Of a stretch of 64,000 bases of DNA, positions 35,685 to 43,708 are shown in pieces. The stretch spans positions 1 to 64,000 of the forward strand of contig NZ_JACOPF010000001.1 of the NCBI RefSeq assembly GCF_014287475.1, read 5' to 3'. Within the stretch, counting starts at the first letter, position 1; each line of letters opens with the position of its first letter. The notes beneath the pieces are model-generated. The model saw only the letters and a program-made list of their open reading frames with translations. It was not told the origin of the DNA and did not search any database. The DNA comes from Mediterraneibacter hominis. GTDB lineage: Bacteria; Bacillota; Clostridia; Lachnospirales; Lachnospiraceae. The position numbers and the translations under genes were made by a program.

Positions 35685-35955
35685 AAATGCAGAGATAAGG
35701 AGGAGTACATAATCTCCGGAAGCAAAGAGAGAAGATGGGCGGTGGAAATCTTCGTGAAAGGATTATGGAAGTAGCCTTTGAGCAGTGGATTGAACGGGAG
35801 GACTCCCAAGTAGACTTCAACGTTATTCCCACGTTACAGGGAAACAGTATCGGAAGAGATTCCCGTACTGGCAGAGTGCAGAGATTTCTCTGAATTTAGG
35901 TGGTAACACGGATGATGGATTCGCCCTAAGCTGTAAGCTTAGGGTGTTTTTTTCA
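35685..35955 (+). promoter_or_regulatory. T-box riboswitch upstream of ilvB, probably isoleucine-specific
   Basis: The distal stem I motifs AGAGAG and GGGCGGTGGAA (about 35725-35750) and the antiterminator T-box motif TTAGGTGGTAACACGG (35895-35910) are clear. A terminator follows: CCCTAAGCT/AGCTTAGGG (35923-35943) with an eight-T run. The trinucleotide before GAAC, at 35789-35791, is ATT, which would select tRNA-Ile; that position is my reading of the specifier loop and needs folding. Uncharged tRNA would favour antitermination and ilvB expression. Confidence 0.88.
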
Positions 35956-35969
35956 GTTAGGAGGGAAAT

Positions 35970-37688
35970 ATGAGACAGATAACAGGAAACAAATTATTGG
36001 TGAAAGCATTGAAGGAAGAAGGCGTAGATACAATATTTGGGTATCCTGGCGCCTGTACGATTGACATCAGTGATGAACTGTATAAGCAGAAGGATATTCG
36101 GGTGATTCTGCCGCGGCATGAACAGGCATTAGTCCATGAAGCAGATGCCTATGCGCGGACGACAGGAAAAGTCGGTGTCTGCCTGGTGACAAGCGGACCG
36201 GGGGCGACGAATTTAGTGACCGGACTTGCAACGGCGAACTATGACAGTGTGCCGCTGGTTTGTTTTACAGGACAAGTAGCGAAACATCTGATTGGAAACG
36301 ACGCCTTCCAGGAAGTTGATATCGTAGGAATTACGAGGAGTATCACAAAGTATGGCGTGACGGTGCGCAATAGGGAAGATTTAGGAAGAATTATAAAGGA
36401 AGCATTTTACATTGCGCGCACAGGACGTCCGGGACCAGTGCTGATCGATTTGCCGAAAGATGTAATGGGAGAATTAGGAAGCGCAGAGTATCCGTCGGAG
36501 GTAAACATCCGCGGATATAAGCCGAATACGAATGTGCATGTTGGACAGCTGAAACGTGCTATTAAAATGCTGCATAAGGCAAAACGCCCGTTGTTTTTGG
36601 CAGGCGGCGGTGTGAATATCGCCCATGCAAATGAGAGCTTCAGAGAAGTAGTGGAGAAGACAGAGGTTCCGGTTGTCACGACGATTATGGGTCGAGGCGC
36701 CATTCCTACAAATCATCCGCTTTTTGTAGGAAATTTAGGGATGCATGGCACTTATGCGGCGAACATGGCAGTGAATGAGTGTGACCTTCTCTTCTCTATC
36801 GGCGCACGCTTTAATGACCGAATTACGGGGAAGCTGCATGCGTTTGCTCCGAAAGCGCAGATTGTGCATATCGATATTGATACAGCGTCCATATCCAGAA
36901 ATATTCATGTGGATGTTCCAATTGTGGCAGATGCGAAGGAAGCGGTTTTGAAAATGAAGGAATATGTAGAAGGGTGCAAAAGAGAAGCATGGTTAAAACA
37001 GATTGCCTCCTGGAAGGAAGAGCATCCGCTGAAAATGAAAAAACGTGCAGTGATGGGGCCGCAGGATATTATTGAAGAAATAAACCGGCAGTTTAAAGAA
37101 GCGATTATTGTAACGGATGTAGGGCAGCATCAGATGTTTGCCAGCCAGTATGTAGAGATTACGAAGAAAAAACAGATCATCATGTCCGGAGGACTTGGGA
37201 CAATGGGATACGGTTTCCCCGGCGCTATCGGCGCTCAGATAGGAAATCCAAAGACCCCGGTTATCGCAATTTCCGGGGACGGGGGTATGCAGATGAATAT
37301 CCAGGAGTTTGCGACTGCTGTACTGGAAGAGCTGCCTCTGATTCTCTGCGTGTTTAACAACGAATATTTGGGAATGGTACGGCAGTGGCAGAAGCTCTTC
37401 TACGGCAAACGCTACGGCATGACAAATTTACGTTCCGGAGCACTTTTCAGAAGAACAGAAGGGCAGGAGATGCCAGCGTATACGCCGGATTTTGTAAAAC
37501 TGGCAGAAAGCTACGGGGCAAAGGGAATACGAGTGACAAAGAGGGAAGAAATCAAAGCGGCGTTTGAGGAAGCGAAAAAGAACACAAAGCTGCCGACCTT
37601 GATTGAATTTATCATCGATCCAGAAGAGATGGTGTATCCAATGATTCAGCCGGGCGGAACGCTTAAGGATATGATTATGGACTGTTAG
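35970..37688 (+). CDS. ilvB: acetolactate synthase large subunit
   Basis: 572 residues with AGGAGG before ATG. It is a thiamine diphosphate enzyme: the N-terminal domain has FGYPGACTIDISDELY, the catalytic glutamate in LPRHEQALVHEADAYART, and VTSGPGATNLVTGLA. The C-terminal ThDP-binding motif is GDGGMQMNIQEFATAVLEELPLILCVFNN (shown in part). It condenses two pyruvates, or pyruvate and 2-ketobutyrate, in valine, leucine and isoleucine synthesis. It follows a T-box leader and is coupled to the regulatory subunit gene 11 bases later. Confidence 0.95.
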   Translation: MRQITGNKLLVKALKEEGVDTIFGYPGACTIDISDELYKQKDIRVILPRHEQALVHEADAYARTTGKVGVCLVTSGPGATNLVTGLATANYDSVPLVCFTGQVAKHLIGNDAFQEVDIVGITRSITKYGVTVRNREDLGRIIKEAFYIARTGRPGPVLIDLPKDVMGELGSAEYPSEVNIRGYKPNTNVHVGQLKRAIKMLHKAKRPLFLAGGGVNIAHANESFREVVEKTEVPVVTTIMGRGAIPTNHPLFVGNLGMHGTYAANMAVNECDLLFSIGARFNDRITGKLHAFAPKAQIVHIDIDTASISRNIHVDVPIVADAKEAVLKMKEYVEGCKREAWLKQIASWKEEHPLKMKKRAVMGPQDIIEEINRQFKEAIIVTDVGQHQMFASQYVEITKKKQIIMSGGLGTMGYGFPGAIGAQIGNPKTPVIAISGDGGMQMNIQEFATAVLEELPLILCVFNNEYLGMVRQWQKLFYGKRYGMTNLRSGALFRRTEGQEMPAYTPDFVKLAESYGAKGIRVTKREEIKAAFEEAKKNTKLPTLIEFIIDPEEMVYPMIQPGGTLKDMIMDC

Positions 37689-37699
37689 GAGGAAAAAAG

Positions 37700-38206
37700 A
37701 TGGATGGAATGAAAAAAAGATGGATTTCTCTGTATGTAGAAAATCAGGTGGGCGTACTTTCCAAAATTTCCGGACTGTTTTCCGGAAAATCCTATAATTT
37801 GGACAGCCTGACGGTCGGTACGACAGAGGATCCCACGGTATCTAGAATGACGATCGCTACAGTCAGTGACGATGAGACATTTGAGCAGATAAAAAAGCAG
37901 TTAAACCGAATGATAGAAGTAATCAAAGTCATTGACTTTACAGATATTTTTGTGAGAATGAAAGAAATTCTTTATATCAAAGTACTGAAATGTACTCCCC
38001 AGGATAAAATTGAAATATTCCAGATTGCGGAGACATTCAAGGCAAAGGTGATCGACTATGGAAAAGACAGTCTGCTTGTAGAATTTGTACAGACAGCGAC
38101 GAAAAATGACGCAGTTGTCAAATTGATGAAAGAAGAATTCAAAAGTATTGAAGTGGTACGGGGTGGAAGTGTAGGTATTGAATCTATCAGTATGATGGAG
38201 AGATAA
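37700..38206 (+). CDS. ilvN: acetolactate synthase small (regulatory) subunit
   Basis: 168 residues with TTAGGAGGAAAAAAG before ATG. It has an N-terminal ACT domain (about 6-80: RWISLYVENQVGVLSKISGLFS, then FEQIKKQLNRMIEVIKVIDFTD in part) and the C-terminal ALS-small-subunit domain (about 85-165). It binds valine and controls the large subunit encoded just before it. Length and gene order match the clostridial ilvBN pair. Confidence 0.93.
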   Translation: MDGMKKRWISLYVENQVGVLSKISGLFSGKSYNLDSLTVGTTEDPTVSRMTIATVSDDETFEQIKKQLNRMIEVIKVIDFTDIFVRMKEILYIKVLKCTPQDKIEIFQIAETFKAKVIDYGKDSLLVEFVQTATKNDAVVKLMKEEFKSIEVVRGGSVGIESISMMER

Positions 38207-38221
38207 AAACAGAGTGCACTC

Positions 38222-38250
38222 TTGATTTTTTTTGCCGGAAGTATTATAAT
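38222..38250 (+). promoter_or_regulatory. probable promoter of ilvE
   Basis: TTGATT (38222-38227), a 17-base spacer and TATAAT (38245-38250). It shows that ilvE can be expressed separately from the T-box-controlled ilvBN. Confidence 0.7.
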
Positions 38251-38331
38251 CTAGGCGAAAACAATGAGCAGACGAAAGAACCAGATGGCTGGAGAAAGGT
38301 CTGCATGGTGCAGAGGAATGGAGGAGTCTAT

Positions 38332-39357
38332 ATGGAGAAAAAAAAGATTGACTGGGAAAACCTGGGATTTAGTTATATACCTACTGATAAACGGTATGTT
38401 GCAAATTTTAAAGACGGTAAATGGGATGATGGAGCGCTGATAACAGATGCCAATATTGTAATGAACGAATGTGCAGGAGTTTTGCAGTACGCACAGACGA
38501 TATTTGAAGGGTTGAAGGCGTATACAACAGAGGATGGACATATTGTGGCATTCCGTCCGGACTTGAATGCAGAACGTCTGGTCAATTCTGCAAAACGCTT
38601 AGAAATGCCTCCATTTCCGGCGGAACGTTTTGTGGACGCAGTCGTGCAGGTAGTAAAGGCAAATGCGGCTTATGTGCCGCCATATGGCTCCGGAGCGACA
38701 CTGTACATCCGGCCGTATATGTTTGGAATCAATCCGGTTATCGGTGTAAAGCCGGCAGATGAGTATCAGTTCCGTATTTTTACAACCCCAGTCGGGCCAT
38801 ATTTCAAAGGAGGCGTAAAGCCGCTGACAATCTGTGTGTCTGATTTTGACCGCGCCGCGCCGCATGGAACGGGACACATTAAGGCAGGTCTGAACTATGC
38901 AATGAGTCTGCATGCAATCGTGACGGCGCATGCGAATGGATTTGATGAGAATATGTATCTGGATTCTGCGACAAGGACGAAAGTAGAAGAGACTGGCGGC
39001 GCAAACTTTATTTTTATTACAAAAGACAATAAGGTTGTAACTCCTCATTCTGATACAATTCTTCCTTCTATTACAAGGCGTTCTCTGTTATATGTAGCAG
39101 AGCATTATCTGGGATTGGAAGTAGAAGAAAGGGATGTATATTTAGAAGAAGTGAAAGAATTTGCAGAGTGCGGCCTGTGTGGAACCGCAGCAGTTATCTC
39201 TCCGGTAGGCAAGGTCGTTGACCATGGAAAAGAAATTTGTTTCCCAAGCGGTATGGAGAAGATGGGACCGACGATTCAGAAGCTGTATGACACATTGACT
39301 GGGATTCAGATGGGACATATCGAAGCACCGGAAGGCTGGATTAAAGTGATTGAATAA
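38332..39357 (+). CDS. ilvE: branched-chain amino acid aminotransferase
   Basis: 341 residues from ATG 38332 (GGAGGAG five bases before it); ATG 38305 has no ribosome binding site. It is a fold-type IV PLP enzyme: QTIFEGLKAYTTEDG, the substrate segment RPYMFGINPVIGVKPAD, the PLP lysine in HIKAGLNYA, and the late AECGLCGTAAVISPVG. It moves the amino group between glutamate and the branched-chain keto acids made from the ilvBN products. A stable hairpin follows the stop. Confidence 0.94.
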   Translation: MEKKKIDWENLGFSYIPTDKRYVANFKDGKWDDGALITDANIVMNECAGVLQYAQTIFEGLKAYTTEDGHIVAFRPDLNAERLVNSAKRLEMPPFPAERFVDAVVQVVKANAAYVPPYGSGATLYIRPYMFGINPVIGVKPADEYQFRIFTTPVGPYFKGGVKPLTICVSDFDRAAPHGTGHIKAGLNYAMSLHAIVTAHANGFDENMYLDSATRTKVEETGGANFIFITKDNKVVTPHSDTILPSITRRSLLYVAEHYLGLEVEERDVYLEEVKEFAECGLCGTAAVISPVGKVVDHGKEICFPSGMEKMGPTIQKLYDTLTGIQMGHIEAPEGWIKVIE

Positions 39358-39378
39358 CCGTAGACAAAATAGAAGCGC

Positions 39379-39408
39379 AGGGGAAATCGGCTTATACCGA
39401 TTTCCCCT
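39379..39408. terminator. hairpin terminator between ilvE and the convergent nitroreductase gene
   Basis: AGGGGAAATCGG pairs perfectly with CCGATTTCCCCT across a 6-base loop (12-bp stem). The T run is weak on both sides. It lies between two convergent genes and likely serves both. Confidence 0.7.
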
Positions 39409-39424
39409 ATAATTACAGCATTTT

Positions 39425-40051
39425 TCACTTCCATCTGCCAAAGTGTAATTGTTTCTCGATTTCAGGGTAATGCTGCTTTAATTCTTTTTCGTTTGGGTCA
39501 GCATAACCAATTCCAATAAACGCAGGTATCATATATGTTCTCGGTACCTTTAATTTTTCTTTCACAATATCATGTTCTTCATTTAAAGGTATTCTCATAG
39601 AACATGCCAGCCCTTCAGCGGCCACCGCTAAAAATATGTTTTCTATGACACACCAAATCGTGGAAAATGGATTTAATTCAGATACATATTCGCCGTTTAA
39701 GTCTTTTGATTTAAACACAGGAATTATTACATAGGGAGCATTTTTTAACATTGTAAATTGTCTTGGCATTGCATATGCATACATTTTCTGACCGAGTGTA
39801 ACTGGATAAGGTCTTGGAATATTCAAATATTTTTCAGCGTCAAATTTATCAGCTATTTTTTTTGCATACTCAAAAGCATATTCTTTTTCCTCATCTGTTT
39901 TTAAAATAATAAAACTCCAATTACGATTATGGTTCCATGTCGGGGCTTTATTACCAGCTTCTAAAATTTTTTTAATAACTTCAAAATCAACTTCTTTATC
40001 CAAAAATTCTCTTACTGTTCTTCTTTTTTCTACTGCTTCATAAAAATCCAA
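39425..40051 (-). CDS. nitroreductase family protein
   Basis: 208 residues. It starts MDFYEAVEKRRTVREFLDKEVDFEVIKKILEAGNKAPTWNHNR (given in part), the FMN-binding start of the nitroreductase fold with R-R-T-V-R. Near residues 135-160 lies NPFSTIWCVIENIFLAVAAEGLACSMRIP, the usual helix over the flavin. Relatives reduce nitro groups, quinones or other substrates with NAD(P)H; the natural substrate is unknown. Its DNA is visibly richer in A/T than the neighbours and uses many AAA/ATT codons, consistent with more recent acquisition. Confidence 0.85.
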   Translation of the reverse strand: MDFYEAVEKRRTVREFLDKEVDFEVIKKILEAGNKAPTWNHNRNWSFIILKTDEEKEYAFEYAKKIADKFDAEKYLNIPRPYPVTLGQKMYAYAMPRQFTMLKNAPYVIIPVFKSKDLNGEYVSELNPFSTIWCVIENIFLAVAAEGLACSMRIPLNEEHDIVKEKLKVPRTYMIPAFIGIGYADPNEKELKQHYPEIEKQLHFGRWK

Positions 40052-40197
40052 TTTTAAAGCCTCCCACTCTTATTTTATGATTTCCTCATGGTAAAATAAT
40101 TTACAACTATCTCGGTTTATTTATATTTCCTACGTTTGAAAAGGTGTGTATTAGCTTATATTATGTGAAGTATGCGTTTATACGAGGATTCGTGATT

Positions 40198-41529
40198 TTA
40201 TAAATGAAAGAACACAGTTGCAATATTAAAATAAATCAAAATAGAAAATGTATCTACCAGTGTAGTGATAAGCGGAGAAGCCATGATTGCAGGGTCCAAA
40301 TGGATCTGTTTAGCACACAAGGGTAGAAGGCAGCCGATAAGCTTGGCAACTACAATGGTAGCTGCAAGCGAACATGCAATTACGAATGCCAGTGTTGCAT
40401 TTTGGTACATGATAAAAATTCGTACCCCGTTAGCGAGGGCAAGGACGAGTCCTACGATTACAGAGATACGGAATTCTTTAAACATTACTTTAAACAAATC
40501 CTTAAAGTGAATCTCATCCAGTGCGATTCCGCGTATAACTAAAGTTGAGCTTTGGGAACCGCAATTTCCACCTGTGTCCATCAGCATTGGAATAAAGGAG
40601 ACAAGCAATGGAATTGCGTTGAAAGCATTTTCATAACGGGTGATGATGGTACCTGTCACAGTGGCAGAAAACATCAGGACGAGGAGCCAGGGAATGCGGT
40701 GTCGCGCATGTGCAAATACAGAAGTTGCAAAATACGGCTTTTCACTGGGACTCATCGCTGCCATTTTCGTAATGTCTTCCGTTGTCTCTTCTACCATGAC
40801 ATCCATTGCGTCGTCAAATGTGACAATTCCTACCATATAATTTTCCGCGTCGAGCACAGGAAGGGCGAGCAGATCATATTTTCTTAACAGTTGTGCTACC
40901 TCTTCCTGATCCGTATGTGTGTGAACGGAAATAATTTCGGTTTCCATCAGTTCTGCTATCAGTGTGTTGTCATCCTCTGTCATCAGTTCTTTTGCCGATA
41001 CGGTACCGATAAGCTGTCTGCGTTCGGTGACATAACAAGTATAAATGGTTTCTTTGTGGATACCCGTTTCTTTGATATGTGCCATCGCCTGCGCTACCGT
41101 CATAGATTTGCGTATATCTACGTATTCCGTAGTCATAATGCTCCCAGCACTGTCATCTGGATAATTTAAAAGCTCGTTGATCATAAGCCTGTCAGATGAG
41201 CTTACTGTATCAAGAATCCGGCTTACCAGATTTGCGGGAAGCTCTTCCAGCATATCAACGGTGTCATCCATGTATAGATCATCCAGCAGTTCTTTTAACT
41301 CTTTTTCTGTGAACATTTCCACCAGATAAGTCTGCATGGTACTGTCCATGTTAGAAAAAACTTCTGCTGCTTTGTCCTTTGGAATCAGACGGAAGGCAAG
41401 TGCGAGTTCCTTGTCATCCAAATCGGAAAGAAGGGAGGCTATGTCGACTTCGTTCATGACATCCAAAATACTTCTCACAGCTTTGAACTGACGCTGCTGG
41501 AGAAGCTTTACAAAAATATCTTTGTCCAT
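40198..41529 (-). CDS. mgtE: MgtE magnesium transporter
   Basis: 443 residues in the MgtE order: N domain (about 1-130, superhelical LLSDLDDKELALAFRLIPKDKAAEVF), two CBS domains (about 135-255, with YPDDSAGSIMTTEYVDI), a connecting plug helix, and five membrane helices. These include the channel motif PMLMDTGGNCGSQSSTLVIRG. The cytoplasmic domains close the pore when magnesium is plentiful. The start ATG 41529 has AGAGG eight bases upstream. An M-box riboswitch and a short ORF with a much stronger ribosome binding site precede it. Confidence 0.95.
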   Translation of the reverse strand: MDKDIFVKLLQQRQFKAVRSILDVMNEVDIASLLSDLDDKELALAFRLIPKDKAAEVFSNMDSTMQTYLVEMFTEKELKELLDDLYMDDTVDMLEELPANLVSRILDTVSSSDRLMINELLNYPDDSAGSIMTTEYVDIRKSMTVAQAMAHIKETGIHKETIYTCYVTERRQLIGTVSAKELMTEDDNTLIAELMETEIISVHTHTDQEEVAQLLRKYDLLALPVLDAENYMVGIVTFDDAMDVMVEETTEDITKMAAMSPSEKPYFATSVFAHARHRIPWLLVLMFSATVTGTIITRYENAFNAIPLLVSFIPMLMDTGGNCGSQSSTLVIRGIALDEIHFKDLFKVMFKEFRISVIVGLVLALANGVRIFIMYQNATLAFVIACSLAATIVVAKLIGCLLPLCAKQIHLDPAIMASPLITTLVDTFSILIYFNIATVFFHL

Positions 41530-41599
41530 AATATATACCTCTTTTTTCTATATATGTTGTAAATAAGCTGCACGAGTGATAACTGGCACCAGAATCCAT
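41414..41599 (-). CDS. possible 61-residue leader peptide overlapping the mgtE start
   Basis: ATG 41599 follows AAAGGAGGTGAGG with ideal spacing, the strongest ribosome binding site of this region. The frame encodes MDSGASYHSCSLFTTYIEKR and onward for 61 codons to TGA at 41414, running out of frame across the mgtE start at 41529. No homology is recognised, and its downstream part is simply mgtE in another frame. If translated it would carry ribosomes over the mgtE initiation site. It lies after the M-box terminator. Confidence 0.35.
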   Translation of the reverse strand: MDSGASYHSCSLFTTYIEKRGIYYGQRYFCKASPAASVQSCEKYFGCHERSRHSLPSFRFG

Positions 41600-41627
41600 A
41601 ACCTCACCTCCTTTTGTAAATGTAAAG

Positions 41628-41666
41628 AAAAAAAGACCATGCATCGCCTGAACTATGCAAAGTCTT
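41628..41666 (-). terminator. M-box expression-platform terminator
   Basis: On the minus strand AAGACTTTGCAT (41666-41655) pairs with ATGCATGGTCTT (41644-41633) with two mismatches, then seven T. It lies 15 bases after the M-box core and before the mgtE start, as expected for magnesium-induced termination. Confidence 0.8.
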
Positions 41667-41680
41667 CTGCCTCAATCTTA

Positions 41681-41838
41681 CTTATACCGTTCAAGCTTTA
41701 GTATCACAGGGCGTAATAATTGCATTAGGTTATGCCTTCACGACATAGCCTGCTAACCAACTCGTTGTGTCTCCACAATCTCGCGGCAGCAATCTTAAGG
41801 AATCAACCCAATCCCTGTGGTAACCTCACCTACCGAAA
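41681..41838 (-). promoter_or_regulatory. M-box (ykoK) magnesium riboswitch
   Basis: Read on the minus strand, the leader begins GGTAGGTGAGGTTACCACAG and has GCTGCCGCGAGATTGTGGAG, GTTAGCAGGCTATGTCG and the closing GATACTAAAGCTTGAACGG. These match the conserved M-box blocks (AGGTGAGGCUCC, GCUGCCC, UGCUAAAGCU-like end). It lies directly before mgtE with a terminator, which fits known function: magnesium-bound folding stops transcription. Confidence 0.85.
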
Positions 41839-41864
41839 TAATATTATGAAATTTCTACCTACTC

Positions 41865-41893
41865 ATTGTAGTGCAGAAGACAGGAGGTGTCAA
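41865..41893 (-). promoter_or_regulatory. promoter of the mgtE M-box leader
   Basis: On the minus strand TTGACA (41893-41888), a 17-base spacer and TACAAT (41870-41865), about 30 bases before the M-box. Confidence 0.75.
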
Positions 41894-41916
41894 GAAAAAG
41901 TTTTGAGGCATGGACA

Positions 41917-41946
41917 TTGTACTGTGCCAAGAGGATATGTTATACT
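41917..41946 (+). promoter_or_regulatory. probable promoter of the methyltransferase-hslO-nadE genes
   Basis: TTGTAC (41917-41922), an 18-base spacer and TATACT (41941-41946), about 65 bases before the first gene and divergent from the mgtE promoter. Confidence 0.5.
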
Positions 41947-42012
41947 ATATAGGCTATTATAAGGCAGATACAGCAGAAGGGAGTGTCTGTCGGAAGTTGG
42001 AGAGGCGTGTAA

Positions 42013-42774
42013 GTGGAAGCGTATACAAGTTTTGCGTCAGTTTACGATAGGTTTATGGATAATGTTCCTTACCGGGAGTGGGGAGAATATCTGCATGGAC
42101 TTTTACAGGAATATGGTGTTGTGGAAGGGCTTGTGGCAGATCTCGGCTGTGGCACTGGAACCATGACAGAGATTTTAGCAGAATATGGATATGACATGAT
42201 TGGCATAGACAATTCGGAAGATATGCTGGAAGCAGCAATGGAAAAGAAACTAGAATCCGGGCACAATATTCTGTACTTGCAGCAGGACATGCGGACGTTT
42301 GAGCTCTATGGGACGGTGCGTGCAGCTGTAAGTGTTTGTGATTCTCTGAATTATATTACAGAACCGGCAGATTTGGAACGTATGTTTTACTGGGTAAATA
42401 ATTATTTAGACCCAGAAGGCATTTTTATTTTTGACTTCAATACGGAGTATAAATACAGAGAAATCTTAGGAGAGAGAACCATTGCGGAAAATCGCGAGGA
42501 CTGTAGTTTTATCTGGGATAATTACTATTATGAAAAAGAAAAAATCAATGAATATGATTTAAGTCTGTTTATTCGGGAAGGAAAAGAAAATATATATAAG
42601 AAATATCAGGAAATCCATTACCAGAGAGCATATACTTTGGAAGAGATGCGAGAATATATCGAAAAAGCAGGGATGAAATTTATCACAGCCTATGACGCAT
42701 TTACAAAGAATTCCCCGACTCTTCAGAGTGAGCGGATTTATGTAATAGCCAGGGAGTACGGGAAGAAAACATGA
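42013..42774 (+). CDS. class I SAM-dependent methyltransferase
   Basis: 253 residues from GTG 42013, with GGAGAGG about seven bases upstream. The Rossmann fold is seen in VADLGCGTGTMTEILAEYGYDMIGIDNSEDML (in part), motif I plus the acidic end of beta 2, and DMRTFELYGTVRAAVSVCDSLNYI (motif II region). Relatives methylate small molecules, proteins or RNA; the substrate is not identifiable. It is followed 46 bases later by hslO. Confidence 0.85.
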   Translation: MEAYTSFASVYDRFMDNVPYREWGEYLHGLLQEYGVVEGLVADLGCGTGTMTEILAEYGYDMIGIDNSEDMLEAAMEKKLESGHNILYLQQDMRTFELYGTVRAAVSVCDSLNYITEPADLERMFYWVNNYLDPEGIFIFDFNTEYKYREILGERTIAENREDCSFIWDNYYYEKEKINEYDLSLFIREGKENIYKKYQEIHYQRAYTLEEMREYIEKAGMKFITAYDAFTKNSPTLQSERIYVIAREYGKKT

Positions 42775-42820
42775 GAATAAGCAGTACATATAAATAGAGA
42801 GAAAGAGAGGATAAAGATAG

Positions 42821-43696
42821 ATGAACGATTATATTGTAAGAGCAGCCGCGGCAGACACACAGATCCGCGCGTTTGCGGCATCTACGACTCATATGGTAGA
42901 AGAAGCGCGCGAAAAGCACCATACAAGCCCGGTGGCGACGGCAGCTCTGGGACGTCTGCTGACAGGCGGCGTAATGATGGGAAGTATGATGAAAAATCCA
43001 ACAGATATATTGACATTACAGATACAGTGCGCAGGGCCGATCGGAGGAATGACAGTCACAGCAGACAGCCAGGGAAGGGCAAAAGGGTATGTGGTAAACC
43101 CAGAGGTAATGCTGCCGCCCAAAAACGGAAAGCTGGATGTAGGCGGAGCACTGGGAGCAGGATTTTTAAATGTCATCAAGGATATGGGATTAAAGGAACC
43201 CTATTGTGGACAGACGGTTTTGCAGACAGGAGAGATTGCGGAGGATTTGACCTATTATTTTGCTACCTCTGAGCAGGTTCCGTCTTCTGTAGGACTTGGA
43301 GTTTTGATGGAAAAGGACAATACAGTGCGGTGTGCCGGAGGCTTTATTGTACAGGTGATGCCGTTTGTAGAAGAGGCTGTGTTAGAAAAGCTGGAAAAGA
43401 ATATACAGAATATTCAGTCTGTGACCGCTATGCTGGATAATGGACATACGCCGGAAGAAATGCTGGAGAAGGTACTGGAGGGGCTGCATGTGGAGGTGAC
43501 GGACACCCTTCCGGCGGAATTTTACTGTAATTGTTCAAAACAGCGGATTGAGAAGGCAATTATCAGTATTGGTAAAAAAGAGATACAGTCCATGATTGAC
43601 GACGGAAAAGAAATTGAGGTAAAGTGTCATTTCTGTAATACTGCGTACAACTACACAGTAGAGGAACTAAAGGAATTATTGAAGAAAAGCAGATAG
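42821..43696 (+). CDS. hslO: redox-regulated chaperone Hsp33
   Basis: 291 residues. It starts MNDYIVRAAAADTQIRAFAA, as in bacterial Hsp33, and has the core GRLLTGGVMMGSMMKNP and PYCGQTVLQTGEIAEDLTYYFA (in part). The C-terminal zinc switch is present: CNCSKQRIEKAI (CXC) and CHFCNTAYNY (CXXC). The four cysteines hold zinc until oxidation or heat activates the chaperone. It sits between a methyltransferase and nadE. Confidence 0.95.
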   Translation: MNDYIVRAAAADTQIRAFAASTTHMVEEAREKHHTSPVATAALGRLLTGGVMMGSMMKNPTDILTLQIQCAGPIGGMTVTADSQGRAKGYVVNPEVMLPPKNGKLDVGGALGAGFLNVIKDMGLKEPYCGQTVLQTGEIAEDLTYYFATSEQVPSSVGLGVLMEKDNTVRCAGGFIVQVMPFVEEAVLEKLEKNIQNIQSVTAMLDNGHTPEEMLEKVLEGLHVEVTDTLPAEFYCNCSKQRIEKAIISIGKKEIQSMIDDGKEIEVKCHFCNTAYNYTVEELKELLKKSR

Positions 43697-43708
43697 GCAG
43701 GTAAGAAG

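Noticed and set aside
41732..41962. 76-codon plus-strand ORF opposite the M-box
   Set aside because: It covers the riboswitch and promoter on the opposite strand; no ribosome binding site.
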